Both the position numbers and the translations under genes were made by a program. The notes beneath the pieces are model-generated. The model was not told the origin of the DNA, made no database searches, and saw only the letters and a list, made by a program, of their open reading frames with translations. DNA of 64,000 nucleotides from assembly GCF_033100135.1 (NCBI RefSeq), contig NZ_CP136920.1, positions 2,537,001-2,601,000 of the forward strand. Direction: 5' to 3'. This DNA comes from Rubellicoccus peritrichatus. GTDB taxonomy: Bacteria; Verrucomicrobiota; Verrucomicrobiia; Opitutales; Cerasicoccaceae. Below, in pieces: positions 54,775-63,808 of the stretch. The number at the start of each line of letters is the position of its first letter. The first letter of the stretch is position 1.

Positions 54775-55431
54775 ATGAATAAAGTTAGGATTTTTATAGT
54801 CGTGAGTGCTTTGTGCGCCGCGTTTGCGGCGATTAACACCGCTCAAGCTATTGTATCGTTTCAAGGACAATTCGCGAATTTTTTTGAAAGTAATACCACA
54901 ACTGATCTGCCTTTAGGCGTTGCCGGTGTTTTTGTTGTGGATAAAAACGGAGATGGATTTGGCAATACCACTTCTATTGTTGGTTCGGTTCTGACAACTG
55001 GTAATAGCATCGCCGGTGCAGATAATGAAATTTTGAATGTAGTTATGTCTGAAGCTTTGGATCAGACGGGTTTCAATATTTCAACGACGGCTGTAACTTT
55101 AGGCGATGGTATCGATGTTGGCGATGAGGTAGGTTTCTTCTTTTTTGAATCCCTGATTCCAAACGCCACAGTCACTATTGGGAGTGAATATGGTTTCTTT
55201 AGAACTGATTCGGTTCTTACTGCCAGTGGTGCTGATGCTGCTTGGGTGATTCCGTCGGATGGGAGTACTGTCAATATTTCCGCGTTTCTGAATTCTCTTA
55301 CACCTGGGAGTGGTATTGATGATGTAACTTTTTCTACGACACTGACAGCAGTACCGGAGCCATCCACTTACGTGGCCATTGTAGGAATCGGTGTTTTAGC
55401 TTTCACGGCATACCGCCGTCGTCGTGCCTGA
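54775..55431 (+). CDS. PEP-CTERM sorting-domain exported protein
   Basis: About 218 residues from ATG 54775 (MNKVRIFIVVSALCAAFAA, signal peptide ending INTAQA). An upstream ATG at 54751 is possible. The middle (IVSFQGQFANFFES, then VDKNGDGFGNTTSIVG) is unrecognised and may be a beta-sandwich. The end is a PEP-CTERM signal of the common VPEPSTY type, followed by a hydrophobic helix (VAIVGIGVLAFTAY) and RRRRA. It differs from the two GLGALALGAAG-type tails elsewhere in the window. Ends 13 bases from the convergent ruvA. Confidence 0.82.
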   Translation: MNKVRIFIVVSALCAAFAAINTAQAIVSFQGQFANFFESNTTTDLPLGVAGVFVVDKNGDGFGNTTSIVGSVLTTGNSIAGADNEILNVVMSEALDQTGFNISTTAVTLGDGIDVGDEVGFFFFESLIPNATVTIGSEYGFFRTDSVLTASGADAAWVIPSDGSTVNISAFLNSLTPGSGIDDVTFSTTLTAVPEPSTYVAIVGIGVLAFTAYRRRRA

Positions 55432-55444
55432 AAATGGTCAGTTC

Positions 55445-56047
55445 TTAAGAGAGAGCTAAGCGGACCAGCTCTTCGGTTGCGGCATTTTTGCCAGCGGCCT
55501 CGACGGCTTTTCTGACTGCCTTGTCGGCATCTGCGGGTTTGTAACCTAAAGCCATTAAGGCATCAATGGCATCCTGCTGGGCAGAGGGTGCCGCAGCTCC
55601 AGTTACGGGCGTACTTGATGAGCCAGTTGGAGCAACACTTACGGCACCAATCTTGTCACGAAGTTCAATGATGAGGCGTTCGGCCGTTTTTTTCCCGATG
55701 CCCGGGCATTTCGAAAGAAGGGCGGCATCACCATTCATAATCGCTCCTCGTAATAAGGTAAGCGAGAGACGGCTCATGATACTGAGTGCAATGCGTGGTC
55801 CAACTCCGGAAACCTTCTCAACCAGAAGTCGGAAGAAGTCGCGTTCTTCACGTTCAGCAAAGCCGAATAGTGTGGCTGAATCTTCTCGATAAACGGACAA
55901 GGTGTGCAGTCGAACTGTTGCGCCAATATCCGGGAGGCGCTCTGCCGTTGTGACCGGAATATTGACCTCATATCCGATGCCTCCCGTTTCGATAATAGCT
56001 TGAAGCGGTGTCGCTTCAATCAGTTTGCCGGATATGGTAACGATCAT
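55445..56047 (-). CDS. ruvA: Holliday junction branch-migration protein RuvA
   Basis: 200 residues. RuvA binds four-way junctions and loads the RuvB motor. The OB-fold start MIVTISGKLIEATPLQAIIE, the helix-hairpin-helix segments EKVSGVGPRIALSIMS and KCPGIGKKTAERLIIEL, and the C-terminal UBA-like DALMALGYKPADADKAVRKA domain are present. ruvB and ruvC are not adjacent. The gene is on the minus strand, followed (in its direction) by the convergent PEP-CTERM gene. Confidence 0.97.
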   Translation of the reverse strand: MIVTISGKLIEATPLQAIIETGGIGYEVNIPVTTAERLPDIGATVRLHTLSVYREDSATLFGFAEREERDFFRLLVEKVSGVGPRIALSIMSRLSLTLLRGAIMNGDAALLSKCPGIGKKTAERLIIELRDKIGAVSVAPTGSSSTPVTGAAAPSAQQDAIDALMALGYKPADADKAVRKAVEAAGKNAATEELVRLALS

Positions 56048-56113
56048 GTGTTCAGTGTGAGAAGAGTGAAGGCAGAGGACTGGCTTCCATAAATTTGCCC
56101 GAATGCAAAGCAG

Positions 56114-56845
56114 TTAGACCAGACCCAGGACGTCTTCCATGCGATAGAGACCGGGCGTTTTGCCTTTCGACCAGTGGGCGGCTCGAAGGGCGCCGAGGGC
56201 GAAAATCTTCCGATCACCAGCGCTGTGACTTAGGCTGACCCGTTCACCTTCTCCCGCAAAGATTACTTCATGTTCGCCGACAACACTACCGCCGCGCAGG
56301 GCGTGGACACCTATTTCGTTTTTCTGTCTGACGCCGACTATGCCTTCGCGCCCGTGACTGATGCGCTCCTGGCCGATTTTACGGCCATCACGGACGACTT
56401 CGATCAGACGTTCAGCAGTGCCGCTTGGTGCATCAAGCTTGTGGCGGTGGTGCATTTCAATGATTTCAGGATTGTAATCGGGGCCGAGGATTTCGGCAGC
56501 CTTCCTGGTCAACCAAAAGAGGACATTGACACCAATAGAGTAGTTTCCAGCCCATACAATGGGAATGGTCTTTGTGTGAGCCAGGATCGCTTCGCGTTCC
56601 TCGGAACTATGGCCCGTTGTGCCAATGACGACAGGTTTTCCATGTTCAGCCGCGAGTTTGACAATCGCCGGAGTTACTTTGTGCATGGAAAATTCCACCA
56701 CCACGTCACAGTCTGCAATCGCTGCTGAAGGATCATCACCTGCGTCGCAGGAGGCAAATATTTCGCAGTCGGAATCCTGAGCCACAGCGGCAATAGCCTG
56801 ACCCATACGTCCCGCACAGCCATTCAGTAAGATTTTTAAGGGCAT
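56114..56845 (-). CDS. dapB: 4-hydroxy-tetrahydrodipicolinate reductase
   Basis: 243 residues, somewhat shorter than the E. coli enzyme. It reduces the DapA product in lysine/diaminopimelate synthesis. The nucleotide-binding GCAGRMGQAIAA, the EFSMHK and GTTGHSSEE loops, and the substrate signature EMHHRHKLDAPSGTAE are intact. Downstream of dapA on the same strand with a 66-base gap, so likely one transcript. Confidence 0.96.
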   Translation of the reverse strand: MPLKILLNGCAGRMGQAIAAVAQDSDCEIFASCDAGDDPSAAIADCDVVVEFSMHKVTPAIVKLAAEHGKPVVIGTTGHSSEEREAILAHTKTIPIVWAGNYSIGVNVLFWLTRKAAEILGPDYNPEIIEMHHRHKLDAPSGTAERLIEVVRDGRKIGQERISHGREGIVGVRQKNEIGVHALRGGSVVGEHEVIFAGEGERVSLSHSAGDRKIFALGALRAAHWSKGKTPGLYRMEDVLGLV

Positions 56846-56911
56846 ATTTCGATTGAAAAGGAGATTTGGAAGATCGCCAAGTCTCTAAATATAAGGCAAT
56901 TACCAGTAAAA

Positions 56912-57802
56912 TTAAAGTCCGAGCTGATTTAAAACATTGAGCAGTTCAGTTTTATTATCAGCTGACATTGGGCAGAGGGGGAGTCTCACTTCTGGAGAAC
57001 CGATCATGCCAGCCCGGTGCATGGCCACCTTAACAGGAACAGGATTGGGCTCAATGAACAGTGTCTTGAAGAGCGGGTAATACTTGCGATGGAGCTTCTC
57101 GGCGCCCGAACGCTCTCCAGTCAGTGCTGCCTGAACCATCGCGACCAGGTCACCCACAACCAGATTTGAGGCCACACTGATGACACCAATTGCGCCGCAT
57201 GAGATAAAGGGAAGCGTTTGGCTGTCATCACCGGAAACAATTTGATAGTCATCTCCTAGTGCCTGACGAAGAGCAGAAACACGCTCCGGAGTGCCGCCAG
57301 CTTCCTTGATTCCACAAACATTGGGATACTTTTCATAGAGTCGGGCGCAGGTGTCGACGTCGATTTCGATACCGCAGCGACCTGGAATTGAATATAAAAT
57401 GACGGGCTTCTCAGTTGCCTCGGCAATGGCGCTGAAGTGGAGAAAAAGGCCTTCCTGGCTGGGCTTGTTGTAGTATGGGGCCACGTGCAGGGTGCCATCG
57501 ACTCCATTGGTGCTATCAGCCTTTTTCGTCAGTGAAACGGCTTCGATCGTGCTGTTCGACCCAGCTCCTGCCAAAACAGGTACGCGTCCCGCCGTTGTTT
57601 CCGCCACGGAGCGGATTACTTCACTATGCTCCTCATGGCTGAGCGTGGGAGACTCGCCAGTCGTCCCAACAGCCACCAAACCATTGATTCCACCTGCGAT
57701 TTGCTGTTCGACCAGCGTGTTCAAGCCTTGATAGTCCACAGCTCCATCTTGCATGGGGGTGATCAAGGCGGTCATTACACCGGAAAATTGATTTGTCTTC
57801 AT
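56912..57802 (-). CDS. dapA: 4-hydroxy-tetrahydrodipicolinate synthase
   Basis: 296 residues from ATG 57802 (MKTNQFSGVMTALITPMQDG). A longer in-frame extension to 57904 would add 34 atypical residues and overlap the divergent pilT-like start. It condenses pyruvate with aspartate semialdehyde. GTTGESPTLSHEEH, VILYSIPGRCGIEID (catalytic Tyr) and VCGIKEAGG (Schiff-base Lys) are present. Followed by dapB. Confidence 0.96.
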   Translation of the reverse strand: MKTNQFSGVMTALITPMQDGAVDYQGLNTLVEQQIAGGINGLVAVGTTGESPTLSHEEHSEVIRSVAETTAGRVPVLAGAGSNSTIEAVSLTKKADSTNGVDGTLHVAPYYNKPSQEGLFLHFSAIAEATEKPVILYSIPGRCGIEIDVDTCARLYEKYPNVCGIKEAGGTPERVSALRQALGDDYQIVSGDDSQTLPFISCGAIGVISVASNLVVGDLVAMVQAALTGERSGAEKLHRKYYPLFKTLFIEPNPVPVKVAMHRAGMIGSPEVRLPLCPMSADNKTELLNVLNQLGL

Positions 57803-57891
57803 TTGATATGGGATTACGTTCAAACCTTGAGTTGCGTCAACTGGGTAATGCCGAACCTTGATACTTAAATAGAGAAATCTTCCTTTTTGAT

Positions 57892-59001
57892 ATGTCAGAA
57901 ACAACTGAACTCTTTAACAGTCTCCTCCAACTAGCCGTTGAAAACGGTGCCAGTGATATCCATATTAAGACGGATAAACCGGCTTTTCTCCGACTTCACG
58001 GTAAACTTGAGCCGGTCGACATGGATGCCATGACGGATGATCAGATCAGGGAATTTATTGAGGCTTCTGTCCCGGACCAATTTTTTGAGGACTGGAAGCG
58101 TGACCTGCAAATTGACTACTGTTACGACCTTAAGCATTTGAATTTGGGCCGTTTTCGCGTCAACGGGTTTTATCAGCGTGGTCAGCCCAGTATGGTATTT
58201 CGGCATGTTAATGAGCATCCACCTACATTTGAGGAATTGAATCATGACCCCACGGTTTTTGAGGAGTTAGCAGGCAGGCATGATGGCATCATTCTCTTAT
58301 GTGGTCCGACAGGCTCAGGTAAGAGCTCCACTCTGGCTGCCTTGCTCGACCATATTAACCAGAATTACGACAAGCATATCGTCACGCTAGAGGACCCGAT
58401 TGAGTTCAATTACACGGATCAGAAATCGATTATCAATCAACGTGAGATTGGTATTGATGCCCCTTCATTCTCCATGGGGCTCAAAGCTGTGCTGCGTCAG
58501 GACCCGGATATCATTCTGATTGGTGAGATGCGAGATGCCGCCACCTTCGAGACAGCATTGCATGCCGCTGAGACGGGTCACCTTGTCTTTGGCACACTGC
58601 ACGCCGCCAATGCACAGCAGGCTGTTCAACGTCTGTTCGAGTTTTTCCCGGTTGATCAGCAGCCAATGATGCGTCGTCAGATTGCGGGTGCACTTGTCGC
58701 AACCGTTACCCAGAAACTGATTCCAGGAATGGATGGAGGCCGCGTTCCTGCTGTCGAAATATTTGTTGCAGATAAACTGGCCCAATCGATTATTGAGGAA
58801 GGTGAATTTGAGAAAATTCTTTCAGTGATTGAAAATGCTGATGAGTCTTCCGGCTCGAAGAGCTTTAACAAGGATATCTATCGACTGATTAAAAACGGCC
58901 TGGTTTCCAAACAGGATGGACTGGATTTCTCGCCAAACCCGAAGGCGTTGGAAATGAACCTGAAGGGCATCTTCCTCAGTACTGGAGGTTTGGTCGGATA
59001 A
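57892..59001 (+). CDS. PilT/PilU-type type IV pilus retraction ATPase
   Basis: 369 residues. The N-terminal PAS-like part has NGASDIHIKTDKPAFLRLHG. The RecA-like part has the Walker A CGPTGSGKSSTLAALLDHIN (starting about residue 137), the Asp box VTLEDPIEF, Walker B PDIILIGEMRD and the His box TGHLVFGTLHAANAQQAVQR. It powers pilus retraction in twitching motility or DNA uptake. The C-terminus is more PilU-like than PilT because the classic AIRNLIRE motif is not evident; the exact subtype is uncertain. Divergent from dapA with an 89-base spacer; no other pilus genes are nearby. Confidence 0.92.
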   Translation: MSETTELFNSLLQLAVENGASDIHIKTDKPAFLRLHGKLEPVDMDAMTDDQIREFIEASVPDQFFEDWKRDLQIDYCYDLKHLNLGRFRVNGFYQRGQPSMVFRHVNEHPPTFEELNHDPTVFEELAGRHDGIILLCGPTGSGKSSTLAALLDHINQNYDKHIVTLEDPIEFNYTDQKSIINQREIGIDAPSFSMGLKAVLRQDPDIILIGEMRDAATFETALHAAETGHLVFGTLHAANAQQAVQRLFEFFPVDQQPMMRRQIAGALVATVTQKLIPGMDGGRVPAVEIFVADKLAQSIIEEGEFEKILSVIENADESSGSKSFNKDIYRLIKNGLVSKQDGLDFSPNPKALEMNLKGIFLSTGGLVG

Positions 59002-59056
59002 CTCGGCATTCGTTTAACATTCATTGGAGAAAGCACAGGAGGCGCAAAATTCATAC

Positions 59057-60019
59057 ATGCTCAATGTGCAGACAAATAGATTCACCTGGCATCGCATTTT
59101 TAGAATGTGCGGCTTCGGTGCCTTTTGGTGTTTGAGCCCATTCGTCTCAATTGCTTCGACTGACTTTGAAGAAGCAGCCCGTGCTGAAAGCCAGCGTCAG
59201 TTAAAGGCAGAAGATTCCTCTGAATCGCTTAAGGAAGGGTCTGCTCTCGACAGTCTTTCCGGCGAGTTGAAATCACCAACGCTGCATATTAACCAACCAA
59301 CGCCAAAGCGTCAGGAGAAAGCTGAAGAGGGATCCCCAGCGGAAGCCTTGGCCGAGCGTGAACAGCGCAACTGGTTACTAACCGGTGTGCTTAAACTGAA
59401 AGGTCAGTACGATGAGACTTTGACTGATGAAGAACGTCAGTTGAAGGAAGAGCGCAAGCGTGGTTTCTATTCACCAACTTTGTTTGTGGACCACATGGCT
59501 TCCTTGAAAGACCGTCAGCGGGAATCAACAGGTGCGGATGATCCAAACAGTCTGGGCGCGATTGATCCATTGGCTGGAGCTGTTGATCTTTTTGCTGACC
59601 AGAGTGAAGTCCTCGCTTCAAGAATGAACCGGGGAACTGTTTTTGATCGCGAATGGCTATTGTTTGGAGAGGAGAGTGTCGATCAGCGTGATTTGGCAGA
59701 GCAGGGCAGGGCTTCCAGATACAGTGAGCTTTTATTGGCGGAGCAAAGAGTCTCCGGGCAAAGCGATTACGTTTTCCGTGAACTGCAAAGCTTGCCTCAA
59801 GCTACTGAAAATCCATATCTCGTCAAACCTGTCAGCTTTCAACCGAAAGCACCCGAAATAAACCGCCCAATTGAATTGGAAAAAAACAGTGAAACGAACC
59901 CGCTGCTACCTGTCATGGTGAATACGGCGGAGACCGCAGAGCCTCCAACAGAAGTCAGACTTTATCGGCCTGAAAAGAAAATTGATGAAAAGTACTTCAA
60001 GAACTTGAAGCGCTTTTAG
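59057..60019 (+). CDS. Exported or membrane-anchored protein of unknown function
   Basis: About 320 residues from ATG 59057, which has AGGAGG 13 bases upstream; a TTG at 59024 is also in frame. Not recognised. A hydrophobic stretch near the start (MCGFGAFWCLSPFVSIAS) suggests a signal peptide or anchor. The rest is charged, Glu/Gln/Arg-rich and probably helical or disordered, with SPTLFVDHMASLKDRQRES, and a Pro-rich end (AEPPTEVRLYRPEKKID). It follows the PilT-like gene by 55 bases, so it may belong with it. It ends six bases from the convergent fucosidase gene. Confidence 0.7.
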   Translation: MLNVQTNRFTWHRIFRMCGFGAFWCLSPFVSIASTDFEEAARAESQRQLKAEDSSESLKEGSALDSLSGELKSPTLHINQPTPKRQEKAEEGSPAEALAEREQRNWLLTGVLKLKGQYDETLTDEERQLKEERKRGFYSPTLFVDHMASLKDRQRESTGADDPNSLGAIDPLAGAVDLFADQSEVLASRMNRGTVFDREWLLFGEESVDQRDLAEQGRASRYSELLLAEQRVSGQSDYVFRELQSLPQATENPYLVKPVSFQPKAPEINRPIELEKNSETNPLLPVMVNTAETAEPPTEVRLYRPEKKIDEKYFKNLKRF

Positions 60020-60025
60020 CCGGAT

Positions 60026-61051
60026 TCAATCAAGATTCAGAAGGTCGATGTTCTTGCGGAGTCGGGTCAGTGCATCAATCCAGCGCTGCGGCATGCGGCC
60101 TCGTTTGTCAGGAGGGCAGTTCAGGAGGAAATTTACGTTGCGGCCTGTCGTTGCCATATACATGCCGAGAAGTTCCTTGTCGGAACGGACAGCATCGTCT
60201 TCGTGGTAAAACCATTCTCGTCCAATGGTGTCATTGGTTTCACCTGGTATGTAATAGTTTTTACCAAGGACTTCTTTCCACTGGAAGTAGTCCTGTTTCG
60301 CGTGACCGTTGTGGGCATTAGGGATATTCCGCTCCAGCGTCATAAAGTCCGACGGCCATGCAAACGTAGGGTCAAACTCTGTGCCGTTCTGGCAGGAATG
60401 GTTGTAGCCAAAATAAATTTCGGGTTTCCTGTTCGTTATGCGTTCGTAGAGTTCATAACGTTTGTCCAGTGGCAAAACCTTAGGCATGTCGACCCAGAGC
60501 AGGTCAGGGGAGTAGTTGTCGATCAATTCGTCACACTGGTTCCACATGAATTCGCGATAAGCATCATTGGTCCTGGTCATACCATAGGCATATTGCTTCC
60601 AGTCTTTCGTGACCTGCATGCCAAAGAGGTTGGTGTTGTCCCATGCGCAATAGTAGATCCCAGCCTTAATGCCTTTCTCGCGGCATGCGTTGGTGAAGGC
60701 ACCAACGACATCAGTGGTGACGCTGCTGTTCTTCACGGAATAGTCCCCATATGCACTGGGCCAGAGTGCGTGGCCTGCTACGTGCTTTGCTGTAAGGACT
60801 GCGTAGCGCATTCCGGCGTCACGTGCAACGGAGATCCACTCGTCAACATTCAAATCGGTAGGGTTGTATGTCCCTATGGGTTCGCAGGCGCTAAGGTCCA
60901 TGCCGTCGAAAGTAGACATGCCCCAGTGGATAAACATGCCATACTGCCACTGCATATAGGCCTGGAGTTTTTCGAGGCTCAGGCGTTGCTCTCCTGTTCC
61001 TTCAGTGGATACAAGTTTGATGTTGTTCTGGTCTGGGATTGGGTCAGCCAT
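60026..61051 (-). CDS. GH29 alpha-L-fucosidase-like glycoside hydrolase
   Basis: 341 residues. The catalytic barrel is recognisable from [18 protein letters not shown], the [17 protein letters not shown] strand, [15 protein letters not shown] and [12 protein letters not shown], where Asp188 in WVD is the likely nucleophile, and from the end [18 protein letters not shown]. No signal peptide is present and the C-terminal sandwich of larger GH29 enzymes is absent, so the enzyme is compact and probably cytoplasmic. Substrate could be short fuco-oligosaccharides; specificity cannot be read from sequence. It lies downstream of the MaoC-like gene (34-base gap), on the same strand. Confidence 0.85.
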   Translation of the reverse strand: MADPIPDQNNIKLVSTEGTGEQRLSLEKLQAYMQWQYGMFIHWGMSTFDGMDLSACEPIGTYNPTDLNVDEWISVARDAGMRYAVLTAKHVAGHALWPSAYGDYSVKNSSVTTDVVGAFTNACREKGIKAGIYYCAWDNTNLFGMQVTKDWKQYAYGMTRTNDAYREFMWNQCDELIDNYSPDLLWVDMPKVLPLDKRYELYERITNRKPEIYFGYNHSCQNGTEFDPTFAWPSDFMTLERNIPNAHNGHAKQDYFQWKEVLGKNYYIPGETNDTIGREWFYHEDDAVRSDKELLGMYMATTGRNVNFLLNCPPDKRGRMPQRWIDALTRLRKNIDLLNLD

Positions 61052-61085
61052 AGTGATGTAAAAAGTTAAGAGGATCTGGCAGGGA

Positions 61086-61601
61086 TTACTTTTCGATTTT
61101 ATCGGCCCAGTCTTTGGGGTTCCGATACTTCACGGTTTGAAGGTGCTCGGCGTAGAGTGCGAGTTCTCCATCACCCTTGAACACTTCGTAACTGACACGA
61201 ATGAGCCCCATCTCAGCATACTTCGGACGTTTCTCAAGATGGGTGCGTATGGTGTAGATCGTGTCTCCGATAAAGACTGGTTTGATGAAACGCAGTTTGT
61301 CGTAGCCGTAGCTGAATGTGTTTACGTTGTTATTGGCCATTAACCCCAGTCCATAGGCAAAGACTTGAGCTCCCGCCACAAGTCGTTTGCCAAAGAGGCC
61401 GTCTTCTTTGGCGAATTTTTCGTCGCCAACATATGGGTGCATGTCGAGAACCATTGAGTTGAACATCATGGCTTCACCTTCCGAAATGGTTCGGCGTATC
61501 GAGCGGTCTTTGACTCCGATGACGAAGTCCTCATACATCCAGTCTTCGGTGTTGTATTGCTTAATCGAAGCATGCGCTTCTGCTGGAGTTGATTCTGGCA
61601 T
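61086..61601 (-). CDS. MaoC-like (hot-dog) dehydratase-family protein
   Basis: 171 residues. The hot-dog fold is indicated by [57 protein letters not shown] and [15 protein letters not shown]. Asp53 and His55 sit where MaoC/hydratase-2 enzymes place their catalytic pair. Family members hydrate enoyl-CoA or related acids. Co-transcription with the fucosidase (and opposite the AraC regulator) could mean it acts on a dehydration step of sugar catabolism, but that is inference. Confidence 0.85.
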   Translation of the reverse strand: MPESTPAEAHASIKQYNTEDWMYEDFVIGVKDRSIRRTISEGEAMMFNSMVLDMHPYVGDEKFAKEDGLFGKRLVAGAQVFAYGLGLMANNNVNTFSYGYDKLRFIKPVFIGDTIYTIRTHLEKRPKYAEMGLIRVSYEVFKGDGELALYAEHLQTVKYRNPKDWADKIEK

Positions 61602-61693
61602 ATGGGTTTGTTTTTAAGGGTTTAACAGGCTAATAAGTTTATCGCAGAACGGGATTGTTGACAATGCCTGCATTTCGCATTTGATTGTCTAAA

Positions 61694-62494
61694 ATGAACA
61701 TTTATGAGTCTTTTGGCGATCTTATAGCATCAGAATATACCTATAAGGCTCATGGGACGTATGGTCCGAGAATCCATTATGAGCTGCGTCTTGTCTATCC
61801 TTACACCGGTTATGCCGATGTGCGAATTGACGATGTCTGGCATCATGTTGAGCAAGGACAGATGATTTTTCTACTGCCTGGAACCGAGGAGGAATACTTG
61901 TTTGCAAGTGAGTGTGAGTCCAGCATCGGTTGGTGTGCCGTCCTGAATCCGCAACCGCGGGACTCGCTTGTAGCAGCTTTGGCTCACTTGCCGGCAGTAC
62001 ACACTTGCAGTGAACGCTTTAAAGAACTGGCCCATATGGCGGAAGCCATGTATCCGGCAAATCTCGCTGGAGAGCTAGAGGTCTACTACGCAATAATACA
62101 GACGATGTTTTGCGAGTTTTTTCGTATTGCAGATTATCAGGAAGGGCAGAAATCACAAATGCATCCTGCGGTTAAAAGGGGAGTTTGGTATATTGAAAAA
62201 CACTTTCATGAAGCCCTGGATGTACCACAGATCGCCAGGCATGCGGGAGTCAGTCCGCAGCATCTGGTTCGCATTTTCAAGCGGGACTTGAATATCAGCC
62301 CCGCCGCCTTGCTATGGGAAACGCGCTGTGAACACGCCGCTCGGATGTTACGCAACACAGGCTTTAGTGCATCTGAGATTGCTTACCGCTGTGGCTTTGC
62401 AAATCCCAATCATTTTTCACGTGTCTTCAAAGCACATTACAATGGTGTTCCCCCCGCTGCCTACCGGCGCAGTGTTTGGAGCGCGAAGCCGTAG
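61694..62494 (+). CDS. AraC-family transcriptional regulator
   Basis: About 266 residues from ATG 61694 (MNIYESFG); a TTG at 61685 adds three residues. The N-terminal ~150 residues resemble a cupin ligand-binding domain ([20 protein letters not shown]). The C-terminal ~100 residues contain two helix-turn-helix units: [20 protein letters not shown] and [20 protein letters not shown], the latter the AraC signature. It is divergent from the MaoC/fucosidase pair, sharing a 92-base intergenic region at 61602-61693, and so is the likely sugar-responsive regulator of that pair. Confidence 0.92.
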   Translation: MNIYESFGDLIASEYTYKAHGTYGPRIHYELRLVYPYTGYADVRIDDVWHHVEQGQMIFLLPGTEEEYLFASECESSIGWCAVLNPQPRDSLVAALAHLPAVHTCSERFKELAHMAEAMYPANLAGELEVYYAIIQTMFCEFFRIADYQEGQKSQMHPAVKRGVWYIEKHFHEALDVPQIARHAGVSPQHLVRIFKRDLNISPAALLWETRCEHAARMLRNTGFSASEIAYRCGFANPNHFSRVFKAHYNGVPPAAYRRSVWSAKP

Positions 62495-62563
62495 GCAGTA
62501 TTCGTGGTTGGATTATCTCTCTTACAATCGAGTTGTGTAGAGTGCTTTGAATTCTGTTGCAGC

Positions 62564-63361
62564 TTACATTCGATTTTTTCGGCTTCTGCGCCAGCTGCGT
62601 AGTCCGGCTGCGCCCAGTGCCAATGCGCCCAGACCGCAAGCTATAGCACTGGGCTCGGGTACCTGACCAACGGTTATCGGTGTGTTTGCTTCGTCTTCGT
62701 AGGCCCAGCTCAAAATGGTTGTCCTGGCGTCATTATCACTGTCGTCTGAATTTCCGTATTCCCCGGTCATCGACAAGCTGGCCCAGCCATAGTGAGTTTG
62801 GTTATCACTTCCGATGAACCTGAAACCGATATTGAAGTAGATTTCCTTTCCATCTATTGGGTTGCCAGGGAAATTGCTAAGCAAGGCATTGGAATCATTA
62901 TCTTCAGTGGCAAGACCCCAATCATTAGAAAAAATTATCCGGCTGGATAGGCTTCCCGCCGATGGCCACTTTGCTCGGTAGGTGAGCACGGAAGGACTGT
63001 CCTCGAAAGAAATCGTTGTTTGGACTGTGATCATTGGGGATGGGCCGATGACTTGCCCATTAGGTAGATTGAATACCTTCTTGAACTCACCGGTTCCAAG
63101 GATAAAGGCATTCGAATTGTCAATCGTACCATAATTACCCATCTGAAGAGTCATAAAACTGCCTTCAAGTATTTTAGTCGTGGCCATAAGCCTGAAATCC
63201 CCGTGACCGTTATTATCCACATCCCAGACAATATCGATGGGATCGTCACCTGCGAAGCCGACAAGATAATTCGCAGGAGCTTTTGTGTATTGAATAGTAG
63301 CATGCGCGCTCCCTGCCATGATCAGGGAAAGCGTAGAAGAGGTGACTTTTTTGGAAGCCAT
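62564..63361 (-). CDS. PEP-CTERM sorting-domain exported protein
   Basis: 265 residues. The N-terminus (MASKKVTSSTLSLIMAGSAHA) looks like a signal peptide. DIVWDVDNNGHGDFRL parallels VLWDIDQDGIDDVSF in the protein at 4433-5089, and the SWAYEDEANTPI segment parallels EWAYQTDGSPI there. The tail is VPEPSAIACGL, hydrophobic GALALGAAGL, then RSWRRSRK, so the two are paralogues. Function unknown; surface or matrix location is expected from the tail. Confidence 0.85.
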   Translation of the reverse strand: MASKKVTSSTLSLIMAGSAHATIQYTKAPANYLVGFAGDDPIDIVWDVDNNGHGDFRLMATTKILEGSFMTLQMGNYGTIDNSNAFILGTGEFKKVFNLPNGQVIGPSPMITVQTTISFEDSPSVLTYRAKWPSAGSLSSRIIFSNDWGLATEDNDSNALLSNFPGNPIDGKEIYFNIGFRFIGSDNQTHYGWASLSMTGEYGNSDDSDNDARTTILSWAYEDEANTPITVGQVPEPSAIACGLGALALGAAGLRSWRRSRKNRM

Positions 63362-63808
63362 ATTGATGTCGATGTCTGTGTTTGGGGAATACCCGAAGTA
63401 GTGTCTGTGGAATCTTGTGAGAGTGTTTTGCCGGGCAAATCCTCATCTTTGCTAAGATACAAAGGATTACCCTGCACTATTAGATATACAAAAAATGAAA
63501 ATTAATTGTAAAGATTATAAACATTTATTCATAAATTTACTTCCGAAAACCTACCCAACTGTCAGTTTGAAAAACAAACCTGCACCAAAAGTTTATTTTC
63601 AATGAGAATGCGCTCTTTGATGAACTCGAAAGATGGAATGTTAGGAAGAATGCTGATCTGATTGGCAGGGTTCAATCTGTGTAATATGCGGATATAAAAC
63701 TCTGTGCTCTCTGTGCCTCTGTTGCAAAGCCATTTTCGCGCTTTGGCGTCTTTGAGAAAGGATAATACGTATGGTTGGTTTTATGAGGGTGAAGATGGGA
63801 ATCTTTAT
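63362..63808. other. Non-coding stretch between PEP-CTERM gene and partial gene
   Basis: About 450 bases without a credible gene. It includes the phrase CTCTGTGCTCTCTGTGCC at about 63699-63716, a low-complexity sequence of a type that turns up between genes in many Planctomycetes-Verrucomicrobia genomes; a related GAGGCAGAGAGCGCAGAGA lies at about 29958-29976. The rest shows nothing I can identify. Confidence 0.5.

Noticed and set aside
60203-61069. 288-codon plus-strand frame opposite the fucosidase
   Set aside because: Long but without recognisable motifs, while the minus strand encodes a clear GH29 enzyme over the same bases.
61658-61686. TTGACA with TTGATT as promoter for the AraC-family gene
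   Set aside because: The -35 is perfect, but the sequence at 17-base spacing is a poor -10, and it would begin transcription too close to the start codon.
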